Source: CALMEE01 sp041748315 (GTDB taxonomy: Bacteria > Planctomycetota > Planctomycetia > Pirellulales > Pirellulaceae). From it: a stretch of DNA of 20,829 nucleotides. The position numbers and the translations under genes are program-made. The notes beneath the pieces are model-generated. The model made no database searches, had not been told where the DNA came from, and worked only from the letters and a program-made list of their open reading frames with translations. The stretch's first letter is position 1. Each line of letters begins with the position of its first letter. The stretch lies in NCBI GenBank assembly GCA_041748315.1, contig JBGTDM010000349.1, forward strand, positions 1-20,829, given 5' to 3'. Of the stretch, positions 5,027 to 13,221 are shown one piece after another.

Positions 5027-7195
5027 TTAATCCGATTCCAGCCAGTTCACGATTCGCTCAATAATCTCGTTCGGCGATTGGGTCTGGTTGATGCATGTCA
5101 ATCGTTCGGAATCATTGAGCGAGTTGTAAATCGCGTTTAGCGACGTTAAATCCTCCCCCTTGTCAAACAGCATTAATCTGTTTGGTGCCAGCAAGGTCAA
5201 CAGGCTAGGCACACCTCCATACTTGAGCCCGCCAGGCAAAAAGTCTCGATGTGTCAACGAATCGACATTAGCCAAGCGCCTGCCATTCGTATGCAACACG
5301 AGATCTAATTTCTGGTTCTCGGAAGTTTCCAGTATTGCAGCTGCAAAAGCAACCGCCAGAGAACTCGCATCAACAGAAATTACCGTGACGTTCTGGACCG
5401 TTGTTGAACCAGCCGTTACCGACTGTTCGACGACCGCTTGAATAAGATCTCGAATCGCAACGACTTGTCGTGCCAATGCTGGGCGATTGTATCCGTAAGT
5501 ATACCCGGCGGCCTCGCGACCATTTTCCACCAACTGGTTTTCGTGAAACGACTCCGGTGTCAAATTATCGGTATCGATAACAAATATCCGGCACGTCGTT
5601 CGATCATTTCCTTTCAGCGATTCAATCAACCGATCGATTTCCGGAAAACTGTCACGCAAGCTGTCCATACCACCTTCGCTGAATAGCAGATACGTTTTTT
5701 GATTGGGCTGTTGATTATTGCTTTCGAGTTGTGATGTTTTGTCATACACCAAGGCACTTTTTAGGGTCGAGTCAAAGCCGTCTGACCCGTCTGAACGTTC
5801 GAGCGATCGGCCAGTTTCAACCAAGGACCGGTAGATGCTCCTGAGTTCCCGCTGAGTCGCTTCTAGTGGGCCGCTGTTTAAACCTGTTTGTACTGTGACG
5901 AGCGCCTTAATTTGCTGAGACTGTAACTCGCGCCATTGCTGTAACACTTCCTGTTCGGCACGTTCGCTGGTTGCAGGTTTGGGGAATTGATCGTTCCACA
6001 CGGTCAGACTTTCCTTAGGCAGAAACTCGATCTCTCGTTCCGTAGTCTCGCTGTTCAATTGAAGGCATTCGTTGAACCAGCGATACATTGCCTCTCGGGC
6101 GACTAGATTAAAACCATGTGGGAAATCCGGCGTTTCAACAAATTCAAGATTTTTTTCTGCGCCAAACAACTCATAGACTCGCCGAATCTCCGGAATCCCT
6201 TTGGTCTTCATTTCGCGAGTCCAATCATTGGCCGCAGACAACCCTTGCGGCTTTGGGGCGAACAATGCTGCGAACTCCACATTGCCGGTATCGATTCTCA
6301 AGTTACAACAGTTTTCGCAAGTGCAACCACCCTGCATGCCCGTTGAAACCATCACGGCTGGAAACGCGACGGTGGGCCTCGAATCGATTGCGCCAAGGAT
6401 AAACGTCTGCGTTCCCCCGCCGCTACTTCCCGTTACGCCAATTCGTTTCGGATCGACCTCGTCGAGAGACAACAGAAAATCAAGTGATCGAATGGAATTC
6501 CAGGTCTGTAATCCCATGATCGATTGTAAATTCAGTTCGGCGGCTGGACTGAAAAACCCATAATCCGTTGCTCCATTAAGGTGTGGGCGCTGCTCATGAA
6601 ACCCATGTGCAATGCTCGATGCAATCTGAACACTGTCTGCGTACCCGACCATATCGTAGTGAAACACCGTGCAGCCCATGCGTGCCAATTGAACGCAGCG
6701 CGCCTGCAGCGGACTGCGGGCATTCTCGGCGAATTTCTCTTCACCGGTAGAGAGCATGCGCTCGACATCGGACGCTGAGCTCTCATAGAATCTCCCGTTG
6801 GAATAATGACCGTGTGGACACAACACACCTGCTGTTTTTCCCGTAACACCGAGAGGGCGATACAGATTTCCGGTAACGAAATGGCCAGGAAAACTCTCGA
6901 AAAACACCCGCTCAACACTGTAATCGTCCATCACGATTTTTCCATGAATGACTTCATTGAGGGGAGTTTTCTCGGGGAGCGGAAACAAACCCAGGCTCGT
7001 CTGAATGTGTCGGCGCAGTTCGGAGGACCGATGCTCCCAGTCGGCGAGTGTCGTGGATTCCGGTAAAATAAGTGGAAAGAAATCATTCAGCGTGCGTAAC
7101 TGACCGGCAGGGGCAACCTCCTGAGCAACACCGTTTGGCACTCCGGTTGAAATGACCAGAACAAGCAGAATCATGGGTTGTAAGATTTTTCTCAT
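5027..7195 (-). CDS. Secreted two-domain alpha/beta hydrolase (acetyl-xylan-esterase/dienelactone-hydrolase type)
   Basis: The frame extends to 7336, but ATG 7195 has GAGGA nine bases before it and begins a clear signal peptide (MRKILQPMILLVLVISTG, probable cut at VAQ-E), so I use it: 722 residues. The first half is an alpha/beta hydrolase: oxyanion-type HGH at 128-130, DMVGYADS near 181, nucleophile elbow GSSGGG with Ser258, and FPHGFN with His360 as catalytic base; an acid near Asp324 is possible. A Cys-rich TCENCCNLR follows the nucleophile. The second half (about 508-722) repeats the pattern of an alpha/beta fold (GYNRPALARQV, VISVDASSLAVAFA, DFLPGGLKYGGVP) but lacks a GxSxG serine, so it is probably a non-catalytic copy. 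Planctomycetes carry many such proteins; ester substrates, perhaps of polysaccharides, are inferred only. It is divergent from the glycosyltransferase gene. Confidence 0.85.
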   Translation of the reverse strand: MRKILQPMILLVLVISTGVPNGVAQEVAPAGQLRTLNDFFPLILPESTTLADWEHRSSELRRHIQTSLGLFPLPEKTPLNEVIHGKIVMDDYSVERVFFESFPGHFVTGNLYRPLGVTGKTAGVLCPHGHYSNGRFYESSASDVERMLSTGEEKFAENARSPLQARCVQLARMGCTVFHYDMVGYADSVQIASSIAHGFHEQRPHLNGATDYGFFSPAAELNLQSIMGLQTWNSIRSLDFLLSLDEVDPKRIGVTGSSGGGTQTFILGAIDSRPTVAFPAVMVSTGMQGGCTCENCCNLRIDTGNVEFAALFAPKPQGLSAANDWTREMKTKGIPEIRRVYELFGAEKNLEFVETPDFPHGFNLVAREAMYRWFNECLQLNSETTEREIEFLPKESLTVWNDQFPKPATSERAEQEVLQQWRELQSQQIKALVTVQTGLNSGPLEATQRELRSIYRSLVETGRSLERSDGSDGFDSTLKSALVYDKTSQLESNNQQPNQKTYLLFSEGGMDSLRDSFPEIDRLIESLKGNDRTTCRIFVIDTDNLTPESFHENQLVENGREAAGYTYGYNRPALARQVVAIRDLIQAVVEQSVTAGSTTVQNVTVISVDASSLAVAFAAAILETSENQKLDLVLHTNGRRLANVDSLTHRDFLPGGLKYGGVPSLLTLLAPNRLMLFDKGEDLTSLNAIYNSLNDSERLTCINQTQSPNEIIERIVNWLESD

Positions 7196-7384
7196 GGATA
7201 CCAATCCTCGTCGATTAATCGCGGGAGTACATTTCGACTGGTTCGAGATCTCCGAATCATCGAACCCTGGTGAAACCGGACATGTATTGTACAACATGAC
7301 GATTAGAAATACATTCTCTCCGAAGCAATCAGCCACGATTGGTTCAGTGACACTTGATTGAATTCATGCCAACAATATCATTTT

Positions 7385-7408
7385 CTCGGGACCCGAGTCG
7401 TCGCGACT
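7385..7408. repeat. Overlapping dyads in the divergent promoter region
   Basis: CTCGGG-A-CCCGAG (7385-7397) overlaps AGTCG-TCG-CGACT (7396-7408). Both are perfect inverted repeats. They lie between the start of the minus-strand hydrolase (7195) and the plus-strand glycosyltransferase (7476), where an operator or a leader hairpin would be expected. Confidence 0.4.
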
Positions 7409-7475
7409 GCTGTAAAAAGCCTTGATCCCATAGTTGGCGCAGCTCAATTCGCAATTCGAATTTAGGAACTTAAAT

Positions 7476-8219
7476 TTGCATGTCTCAGTGATTATTCCCG
7501 CGTATTGCGAAGAGCACAATGTCCGAAGTTCGATCGAATCAGCCTGGGCGTCAGGTGCGTCCCAAGTGATCGTTTGTGATGGTGGCAGCACCGACCGAAC
7601 GGTTCAAATCGCGATTGAAGCTGGTGCGGAGATCGTGCATTCGGTCCGTGGCCGAGGCGTGCAGCTAAATCGTGGGGCAGCGGAATCGCGGGGAGACGTG
7701 TTGCTGTTCCTTCACGCCGACAGTCGGTTGCCTGAAAGAGCCATAGCGCAGATCGAACAGGTATTGCTAAACCCGGCTACGGCTTGGGGAGGTTTCCGCC
7801 AGAGGATTGTACATTGGAATCCATGCTTTCGAATGATTGAGGCCGGTAACGCACTGAGGCTAAAGTATCGTAGGCTTGTCTATGGGGATCAGGCGATTTT
7901 CGTCCGGCAAACCATGTTCGTCAGCGTGGAGGGATTTCCCGAGCTACCGCTAATGGAAGATGTCTCCCTTTCGGACGTGCTCAACCAGTTGACACGGCCG
8001 GTTTTGTTGCGCGGACCGGTCAGCGTCGACGCGCGACGCTGGTTGAACAAAGGCGCAATTCGGACAACATTTGACAACTGGAATTTCTATAAGCGGTTTC
8101 GTGCTGGTACATCTGCAGACGAATTGGCTAGCGAATATTATGGTGACAACCGATGTCCGGCTTCATTCGCAGCCAACAGTTCGCACCCTCTCAGGACGAC
8201 AACCCGCCGTTGCCAATAA
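7476..8219 (+). CDS. Family-2 glycosyltransferase, TIGR04283-like (rSAM/selenodomain- or arsenosugar-associated)
   Basis: 247 residues from TTG 7476, chosen because AGGA (7464-7467) stands eight bases before it and the protein then begins directly with the fold's first strand (HVSVIIPAYCEEHNV). An upstream in-frame TTG at 7434 has no binding site. GT-A features: nucleotide-binding VCDGGSTD at 33-40, RGRGVQLNRGA at 58-68, the metal/donor motif LHADSRLP at 79-86, YGDQAIFV at 136-143, and PLMEDVSLS at 158-166. This combination is that of the short cytoplasmic glycosyltransferases now linked to arsenosugar synthesis and earlier named for co-occurrence with a radical SAM protein that often carries selenocysteine. 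The usual partners are not in the window. Substrate not deducible. Divergent from the hydrolase gene. Confidence 0.82.
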   Translation: MHVSVIIPAYCEEHNVRSSIESAWASGASQVIVCDGGSTDRTVQIAIEAGAEIVHSVRGRGVQLNRGAAESRGDVLLFLHADSRLPERAIAQIEQVLLNPATAWGGFRQRIVHWNPCFRMIEAGNALRLKYRRLVYGDQAIFVRQTMFVSVEGFPELPLMEDVSLSDVLNQLTRPVLLRGPVSVDARRWLNKGAIRTTFDNWNFYKRFRAGTSADELASEYYGDNRCPASFAANSSHPLRTTTRRCQ

Positions 8220-8772
8220 CCCTTGAGTCGAAATCGAACGAATATTATCTCAATATGTCTCGTACAATTTGCTACCGGAGTACGTTAAATGCCTGTCGCA
8301 CGTCCGTATAAGATAGCGACTTAGCCGATATTGTAGCCAAAATCGCAATTGAACAATTGCATTTGCAACCGAGGACGATTTTGAATATGGACATGAACGG
8401 CATGTCGCCACGGGCAGATTTGACGTTAACCTTTGCGGCTTACACAACATGGGCAAGCCGTGTGCTACCGCAACCCCTGCAAAAATGCGATAATTGTCGC
8501 TACGATAGTGTCGTTTGGAGATTAAGTCGATAAAGGATTTCCCTTTTATCTCGCAGTTGAGATCGTGATTTCCATTAGGGCAATGCGATTTAGCTGTTTG
8601 CGGCTCCCAGTATGACAACTGCGGAGTTCGCACCTTTGATAATTTAATTGAAATAACTCGGTACGACGTAGCTAAGGAAACGGAATACTGAGTTGTTGCT
8701 AATTGGGATGATTTCTGCCTGACCGGAAGCATCAATCCAAATACTTTAGGTTTTTTTCAGGAACAAATTTCC
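8220..8772. other. Long intergenic region before the desaturase gene
   Basis: A 553-base stretch with no gene I can support. A 161-codon minus-strand frame covers it (8250-8735), but its composition is that of random sequence and it has no recognisable motif. It contains a dyad GCAATTG-AA-CAATTGC (8345-8360) and AT-rich sequence around 8636-8660 that could hold promoter elements for the desaturase. No confident -35/-10 pair was found. Confidence 0.5.
8345..8360. repeat. Short perfect dyad upstream of the desaturase
   Basis: GCAATTG (8345-8351) and CAATTGC (8354-8360) are exact reverse complements separated by AA. This is an operator-like shape, but it lies over 400 bases before the desaturase start, so its role is unclear. 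Confidence 0.35.
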
Positions 8773-9750
8773 GTGAACGCAAACACCGAGACAGCACCCA
8801 GTCCAAACGTCGATTTGCCAGAGATCGAAGCGGATCATGAAATCCATATCCCGCCGGTAAGCACTGAAGTTACAGAGGATAATGAAAATCCAGCACGCTT
8901 AGAAATCGCTCGCGTCGAATGGCTGCGTTGCCTCCCTTTTATTGGCATTCACCTCGCCTGTCTTTTGGTGTTTGTCGTCGGCTGGAATTGGATTGTCGTG
9001 TCGGTCGCAGTGGGATTGTTTGTGGTCCGTGCCTTTGGCATTACCGGGTTTTACCATCGTTATTTTTCACATCGCGCCTTTAAGACGACTCGATTAGTTC
9101 AATTCATCGGGGCTTGTCTGGGAAATGCCGCGGTGCAGAGAGGTCCGATTTGGTGGGCATCTCATCACCGTGTCCACCATCATCACTCGGACACTGGTTT
9201 AGATGCGCATTCTCCGGAGCATCATGGGTTTTGGTATAGTCACATGGGATGGTTCATGACCGAAAAGAACTTCGTGACCGTCGAGACCTATGTACCCGAC
9301 CTGTTACGATATCCCGAACTGAGATTTCTGAATCGGTTTGATTGGCTGGTTCCTATATGTTTGGCGATCGCGCTGTTTGCCACCGGTCAGTTTATCGGAA
9401 CATTTTGGCCGACGACGGGTGTCAGTGGATTCCAGATGTTTGTCTGGGGCTTTCTGATTTCGACAACAGCCCTGTATCACACGACCTTCTCCGTCAATTC
9501 ATTAGCTCACAAATTTGGTTCGCGAACCTATCGAACTCGCGATGACAGTCGTAACAGTCTCCTGCTCTCACTGTTTACCTTCGGCGAGGGCTGGCACAAT
9601 AATCATCATCACTTCCCGAATTCGGCACGAAACGGGTTTCGCTGGTGGCAATATGATCCGACCTACTATCTGTTGGTGATGATGTCATGGGTTGGTTTGG
9701 TATGGGACTTAAAGCCCGTACCAAAACACGTGCTGGACGACCATCCTTAG
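8773..9750 (+). CDS. Membrane fatty acid (acyl-CoA) desaturase, delta-9 type
   Basis: 325 residues. The three histidine boxes of membrane di-iron desaturases are present: HRYFSH at 95-100, HHRVHHHH at 131-138 (HxxHH), and HNNHHHFP at 275-282; NSLAH (242-246) supplies a further conserved His. Hydrophobic segments lie at about 53-70, 72-90, 192-208 and 221-237, giving the usual arrangement with the His boxes on the cytoplasmic face. The family inserts a cis double bond into a saturated acyl-CoA or lipid acyl chain using O2 and reduced electron carriers. The start GTG 8773 is preceded by AGGA (8759-8762); the first 45 residues are an acidic, poorly conserved extension, so a later start cannot be excluded. 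It lies between the oleD-like and oleB-like genes, a possible supply of unsaturated chains for olefin formation (inference). Confidence 0.92.
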   Translation: MNANTETAPSPNVDLPEIEADHEIHIPPVSTEVTEDNENPARLEIARVEWLRCLPFIGIHLACLLVFVVGWNWIVVSVAVGLFVVRAFGITGFYHRYFSHRAFKTTRLVQFIGACLGNAAVQRGPIWWASHHRVHHHHSDTGLDAHSPEHHGFWYSHMGWFMTEKNFVTVETYVPDLLRYPELRFLNRFDWLVPICLAIALFATGQFIGTFWPTTGVSGFQMFVWGFLISTTALYHTTFSVNSLAHKFGSRTYRTRDDSRNSLLLSLFTFGEGWHNNHHHFPNSARNGFRWWQYDPTYYLLVMMSWVGLVWDLKPVPKHVLDDHP

Positions 9751-9843
9751 GCCGCTCTGTTTTGAGCGATCGTCGGTCGTATTCACGTCAAATCGCTCAC
9801 AATGGAATTTAATCGAACGTGCGCGGTACTAACAGATAAACTC

Positions 9844-9866
9844 ACCTTGGCGAAGTGGGCCAAGGT
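9844..9866. terminator. Hairpin between convergent genes (desaturase / TIM-barrel gene)
   Basis: ACCTTGGC (9844-9851) and GCCAAGGT (9859-9866) form a perfect 8-bp stem with a 7-base loop. It lies in the 241-base gap between the stop codons at 9750 and 9992. There is no T-run, so termination is plausible from position only. Confidence 0.4.
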
Positions 9867-9991
9867 AACGGGTTGGAGCTTGTTCGTGCCGGAGATCGTT
9901 GCTGCAATTGAGTGACTGGCAACCGCATGTTGACGCATACGGCACACTGCGACGCGGGGGGCCATTGGTCAGTTGCGACGCTGCACAGACT

Positions 9992-10813
9992 TTATTCAGC
10001 GTTCATTTTCCGGAAAAGCGCCAATTGTTCTTTCATCGCTTCGACGGGATTTTGTGGTTGGGTCCGCGCTTCCAAAAGTACCCATCCTGAAAAATCACTT
10101 TCACGAACTAGCTTAAACAGTTCTTCGTAGGGATAGTCTCCCACGTTCAGTTCACGGACGTGAAGGGTGTGAGCCAACCGTTCCGCAACCAGCCCAAAAT
10201 TGTGTTGCAGCCCTTCACCGGCCAAATCCTCAGCGTTACAGTTCCAGCAGACGCCGACATTCGGATGATCAGCAATGTCCATGATTTGTTTGATTACAGG
10301 TAAGTGGGCACAGGACCCATGCACTTCCAGACGAATTTGTTGACCAAAACCTTCGGCGAACTCAGCAACTTCGTTGAGTGATACACCAATCTGTTCAATT
10401 GTCTTTTCATGTTCGACGTTCGCGTGGAAACTATCAGGCTTAACCTTGACACCGCTTCCCCCCACGTCATGGCTCAAGATGACGAACTCGCGTGTTCGCT
10501 CGACCGCCCGTTTCAACTTTTCTCCATCAGGTGAATCAAACCGCTCGTCACTCCCGATGCCAACCAACACAACGCCATGATCAAGAAACTGGAGCCGAAC
10601 CTGTTCCCGCTTTTCAGCATTGAGGTCGGGTTCGACTGCGTGGCTATGCGTGGTTCGCAATTCGACTCCACCTAAACCAGACTCCTGACAATTCTTTAGC
10701 AGTGTCGGCAGGTCCCAGTCTTTCCCCCAAAGGTAGGTAACCAAGCCAAACGCAAAATCGATATCGAGTGGTTCCTGTTCTCTGGCGACCATTGTGTACT
10801 TGTGAGATTTCAT
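9992..10813 (-). CDS. Sugar phosphate isomerase/epimerase-like TIM-barrel protein (AP-endonuclease family 2 fold)
   Basis: 273 residues. The fold pattern is that of the xylose-isomerase-like TIM barrels: an opening FAFGLVTYLWG strand, LGGVELRTTHSHAVEP at about 47-62, RLEVHGSCAH (161-170), VCWNCN (188-193), LHVRELN (217-223) and WVLLEAR (244-250). Glu163, Asn191 or Asn193, His218 and Glu248 are the likely metal-site residues by position, although the pattern is not exact enough to name a substrate. Members interconvert sugars or inositol intermediates. Planctomycete relatives often carry a Tat signal; this one does not, so it is cytoplasmic. ATG 10813 has AGGGG seven bases upstream. It is divergent from the oleB-like gene and no obvious pathway partner is adjacent. 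Confidence 0.82.
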   Translation of the reverse strand: MKSHKYTMVAREQEPLDIDFAFGLVTYLWGKDWDLPTLLKNCQESGLGGVELRTTHSHAVEPDLNAEKREQVRLQFLDHGVVLVGIGSDERFDSPDGEKLKRAVERTREFVILSHDVGGSGVKVKPDSFHANVEHEKTIEQIGVSLNEVAEFAEGFGQQIRLEVHGSCAHLPVIKQIMDIADHPNVGVCWNCNAEDLAGEGLQHNFGLVAERLAHTLHVRELNVGDYPYEELFKLVRESDFSGWVLLEARTQPQNPVEAMKEQLALFRKMNAE

Positions 10814-11022
10814 AACACCCCTGCGTTGGGAAAATTAGTGTCCGGTCATTCAGTTTCCGAGCGTTAAGTCGCGGATTCGTCAGAATAGTTTAACAGATTA
10901 TTGGTGAAAATCCAATTTTCATACCCCCATCTGAACTTTTTGGACTGGGACTGCTAAAACTTACCATTGACATCGGATTAGGCTCTCAACAGTTTTTTGA
11001 CTCGAATCACAACTCGATACCT

Positions 11023-11922
11023 TTGAATAACAAGACTCCGTTTAAATCTGACAGCGACGATTGGCGCTCGCTCTTTCCATTTCAATCCCGCTTCGCGCCT
11101 ATCGATCATCAACGCATGCATTATATCGACGAAGGTGATGGCGAACCGTTTTTGTTTGTTCACGGCAATCCGACCTGGTCCTTTTATTGGCGTGAGTTGA
11201 TTCGGGAATTTGCTAGTCAGCACCGATGCGTTGCGCTCGACCATATCGGGATGGGGTTAAGCGATAAACCACCGCGTTATAACTACTGTCTGACGCAACA
11301 TATTGATAATTTGGTGACGTTTGTGGAGCAACTTGATCTACGCAACATCACTCTGGTTGCCCACGATTGGGGGGGAGCCATCGGCTGTGGTGCCGCAATT
11401 CGAATTCCCGACAGATTTAAGCGATTTGTACTTCTGAACACCGCGATCTTTCCTCCCCCGTTTATTCCAAAACGGATTCAGTTAACAAGAATTCCCGTGC
11501 TCGGCTCGATCGCCTTACGTGGTTTCAATCTATTCAGCCGAGCGGCAAACAGCATGGCAACTAATCGCAAAGGCGGATTGCCCAAAATCATACGACAAGG
11601 TTTAGTCGCACCCTATGATCATTGGCGCAATCGAATCGGTGTCTATCGGTTTGTGATGGATATTCCCACGCGTTCAAACCAGGAAACTTGGCGTCGCCTC
11701 GAGCAGATCGAACAGGATATGAGTCAGTTTGTCGATCAACCAACGTTGTTGATATGGGGGATGCGCGATTGGTGTTTTCAGCCGCTATGCATGGAACGAA
11801 TTAAAATCATATTGCCTCATGCCAAATGTGTGCCGATTGAAGATGCAGGACATTATGTCGTCGAAGACGCGACGGCAACCGTGATCCGGGCGATTCATGA
11901 CGATCTGGACGACCTGAAATAG
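11023..11922 (+). CDS. oleB: OleB-like beta-lactone decarboxylase (haloalkane-dehalogenase fold)
   Basis: 299 residues, alpha/beta hydrolase of the haloalkane dehalogenase group. HGNPTWSFYWR at 47-57 with Asn49; nucleophile Asp115 in AHDWGG with Trp116; acid Asp249 in GMRDWCF; base His277 in EDAGHYV. Sequence patterns I associate with OleB rather than true dehalogenases: DHIGMGLSDKP (73-83), LLNTAIFP, LRGFN, VAPYDHWRNRIGVYRFVMDIP. OleB converts the OleC-made cis-beta-lactone to a cis-alkene and CO2, the last step of long-chain olefin synthesis. The start is uncertain: TTG 11023 gives a family-typical length but no clear ribosome binding site precedes it. The oleD-like gene is 7.3 kb away, so the pathway genes are scattered here. 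Stop codons of this gene and the next are only 11 bases apart, convergent. Alternative: a genuine dehalogenase. Confidence 0.8.
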   Translation: MNNKTPFKSDSDDWRSLFPFQSRFAPIDHQRMHYIDEGDGEPFLFVHGNPTWSFYWRELIREFASQHRCVALDHIGMGLSDKPPRYNYCLTQHIDNLVTFVEQLDLRNITLVAHDWGGAIGCGAAIRIPDRFKRFVLLNTAIFPPPFIPKRIQLTRIPVLGSIALRGFNLFSRAANSMATNRKGGLPKIIRQGLVAPYDHWRNRIGVYRFVMDIPTRSNQETWRRLEQIEQDMSQFVDQPTLLIWGMRDWCFQPLCMERIKIILPHAKCVPIEDAGHYVVEDATATVIRAIHDDLDDLK

Positions 11923-11933
11923 GGTGTTAACGA

Positions 11934-12962
11934 TCAATCGAGAAGCTCATCCAAGTCCTCACAAAACTCTCTCATCAATTCCCTCAACGCATCGAGCAAT
12001 TCAGGAATACCGCCGTTGCGTTCGACAATGAACTGAACGTCATTTCCAACTGTCGTCACCTGGACATTGTCGAAAATGAGAAACAGAGCATTGGCCATCG
12101 CCTTCCCGTTTGACCCAAAGGGATCAAGTTCATCGTCAGCTTCGACAAGCTGATTGGTGATCACATGAAACTCTTTGATGGCGCGTTCGATCTGTTCTGA
12201 AACTCGTAGGGCGTTCTCCTCCGATGCTGTTTCCAATCGTGCTTCGATGCATCGATTTGATTTGAAATCAAACCGAAAGTTCCCCTGTTTAACCAACAAC
12301 GCCGCATCATAGAATTCGTCCGTACTGAACTCAGCCCAATTGAAAAAACTTTCAAGAACATTTTGAACGTGGTCGGAATGATCTTCAAAGTTCAGCACCC
12401 CCGCGATCTCGTAGTAGTCGCTGACGGACAATAGCGGTTCCGGTGTCGACGCATGGGTTACCGTATCGATCAATGCCTGATTACCAACTTCAAAACTCAA
12501 CACAACAGTTCGAGAATCCGGGAAAAACAGGCTGGGCCCATCTTCATCGTTTGAGACCCAAAGCTCTTTGTCTGCATAGGTCGATTGCCTCAGTTCCATC
12601 ATTTTAAGCGGTTTGGCATTTACGACGTTCCGGTCATCTATCTCGTCAAGGGACCGAAACATCAGTGTAAACATCGGCAGCCGACCATACGGTTGTTCGC
12701 CTAAAGCAAAATCAAACTGAAGGTAAACTTGATCGAGTTTCGACGCATCCAAGCCCCAAACACGTCCGAACAATTCTTCAAACGATCTGACATCATCCTC
12801 GTCCGACGAAGCTTCACGAAGTCGATCGGGAAGGAACAGCACGCTGAACATGGGTGTGGCAGTCGCGTGGTCGATCTGCACGGTGTCTTTAATCTGGCCC
12901 AGTGCCCCGGACACAACAAGGAAGTAGGATATGGACACCCCGATTGTAAATCTGAAAATCAT
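11934..12962 (-). CDS. Secreted protein of unknown function
   Basis: Not recognised. 342 residues, starting at ATG 12962 with AGGGG eight bases upstream. The N-terminus (MIFRFTIGVSISYFLVVSG) is a signal peptide with a likely cut near ALG-Q (22/23). The mature protein is acidic, with Asp/Glu-rich stretches near the start (about 52-60) and a C-terminus ending FCEDLDELLD. It has no cysteine cluster, no membrane segment and no repeat. The alternating pattern of hydrophobic strands and short helices, such as VVLSFEVGNQALIDTV and VQFIVERNGGIPELLDAL, looks like a soluble alpha/beta periplasmic domain. It may be one of the lineage-restricted exported proteins common in planctomycetes. Divergent from the CitG-like gene. 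Confidence 0.72.
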   Translation of the reverse strand: MIFRFTIGVSISYFLVVSGALGQIKDTVQIDHATATPMFSVLFLPDRLREASSDEDDVRSFEELFGRVWGLDASKLDQVYLQFDFALGEQPYGRLPMFTLMFRSLDEIDDRNVVNAKPLKMMELRQSTYADKELWVSNDEDGPSLFFPDSRTVVLSFEVGNQALIDTVTHASTPEPLLSVSDYYEIAGVLNFEDHSDHVQNVLESFFNWAEFSTDEFYDAALLVKQGNFRFDFKSNRCIEARLETASEENALRVSEQIERAIKEFHVITNQLVEADDELDPFGSNGKAMANALFLIFDNVQVTTVGNDVQFIVERNGGIPELLDALRELMREFCEDLDELLD

Positions 12963-12988
12963 GATTAAACCCCTGAATTAAGCGATCG

Positions 12989-13017
12989 TTGGTTTGAACG
13001 TCGGTCTATCGTACAAT
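12989..13017 (+). promoter_or_regulatory. Weak candidate promoter upstream of the CitG-like/PTPS-like pair
   Basis: TTGGTT (12989-12994) and TACAAT (13012-13017) are separated by 17 bases, the standard spacing for a sigma-70 promoter. The -10 matches 5 of 6 bases and the -35 only weakly. It is about 200 bases before the ATG at 13222 and would give a long leader. Confidence 0.25.
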
Positions 13018-13221
13018 AAGTAGTCAATTGCAGCGACTCGATTACAGGTCTTCGCTAAAGCAGTTCGCTCCGGTCGACCCGATATTTATTGAAAAGTATT
13101 TTTTCACGGCGACCATGGGGCTGAATTTTTTTTCTCCATATTGCGGCAATTTTGGACAAGCGCTCAAAGAACAGGTGGTTCGCGGTGTGCACTGCGTCGG
13201 TAGAGATGCAAAATAAAAGTA

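Noticed and set aside
7196..7336. The 47-residue N-terminal extension of the alpha/beta hydrolase
   Set aside because: The extension would put the signal peptide inside the protein. ATG 7195 has its own GAGGA and directly begins the signal peptide.
8250..8735. A 161-codon minus-strand reading frame
   Set aside because: No recognisable domain, unusual residue mix (Ser, Arg, Tyr, Cys rich), begins with an internal TTG, and no convincing binding site. Most likely a chance frame in an intergenic region.
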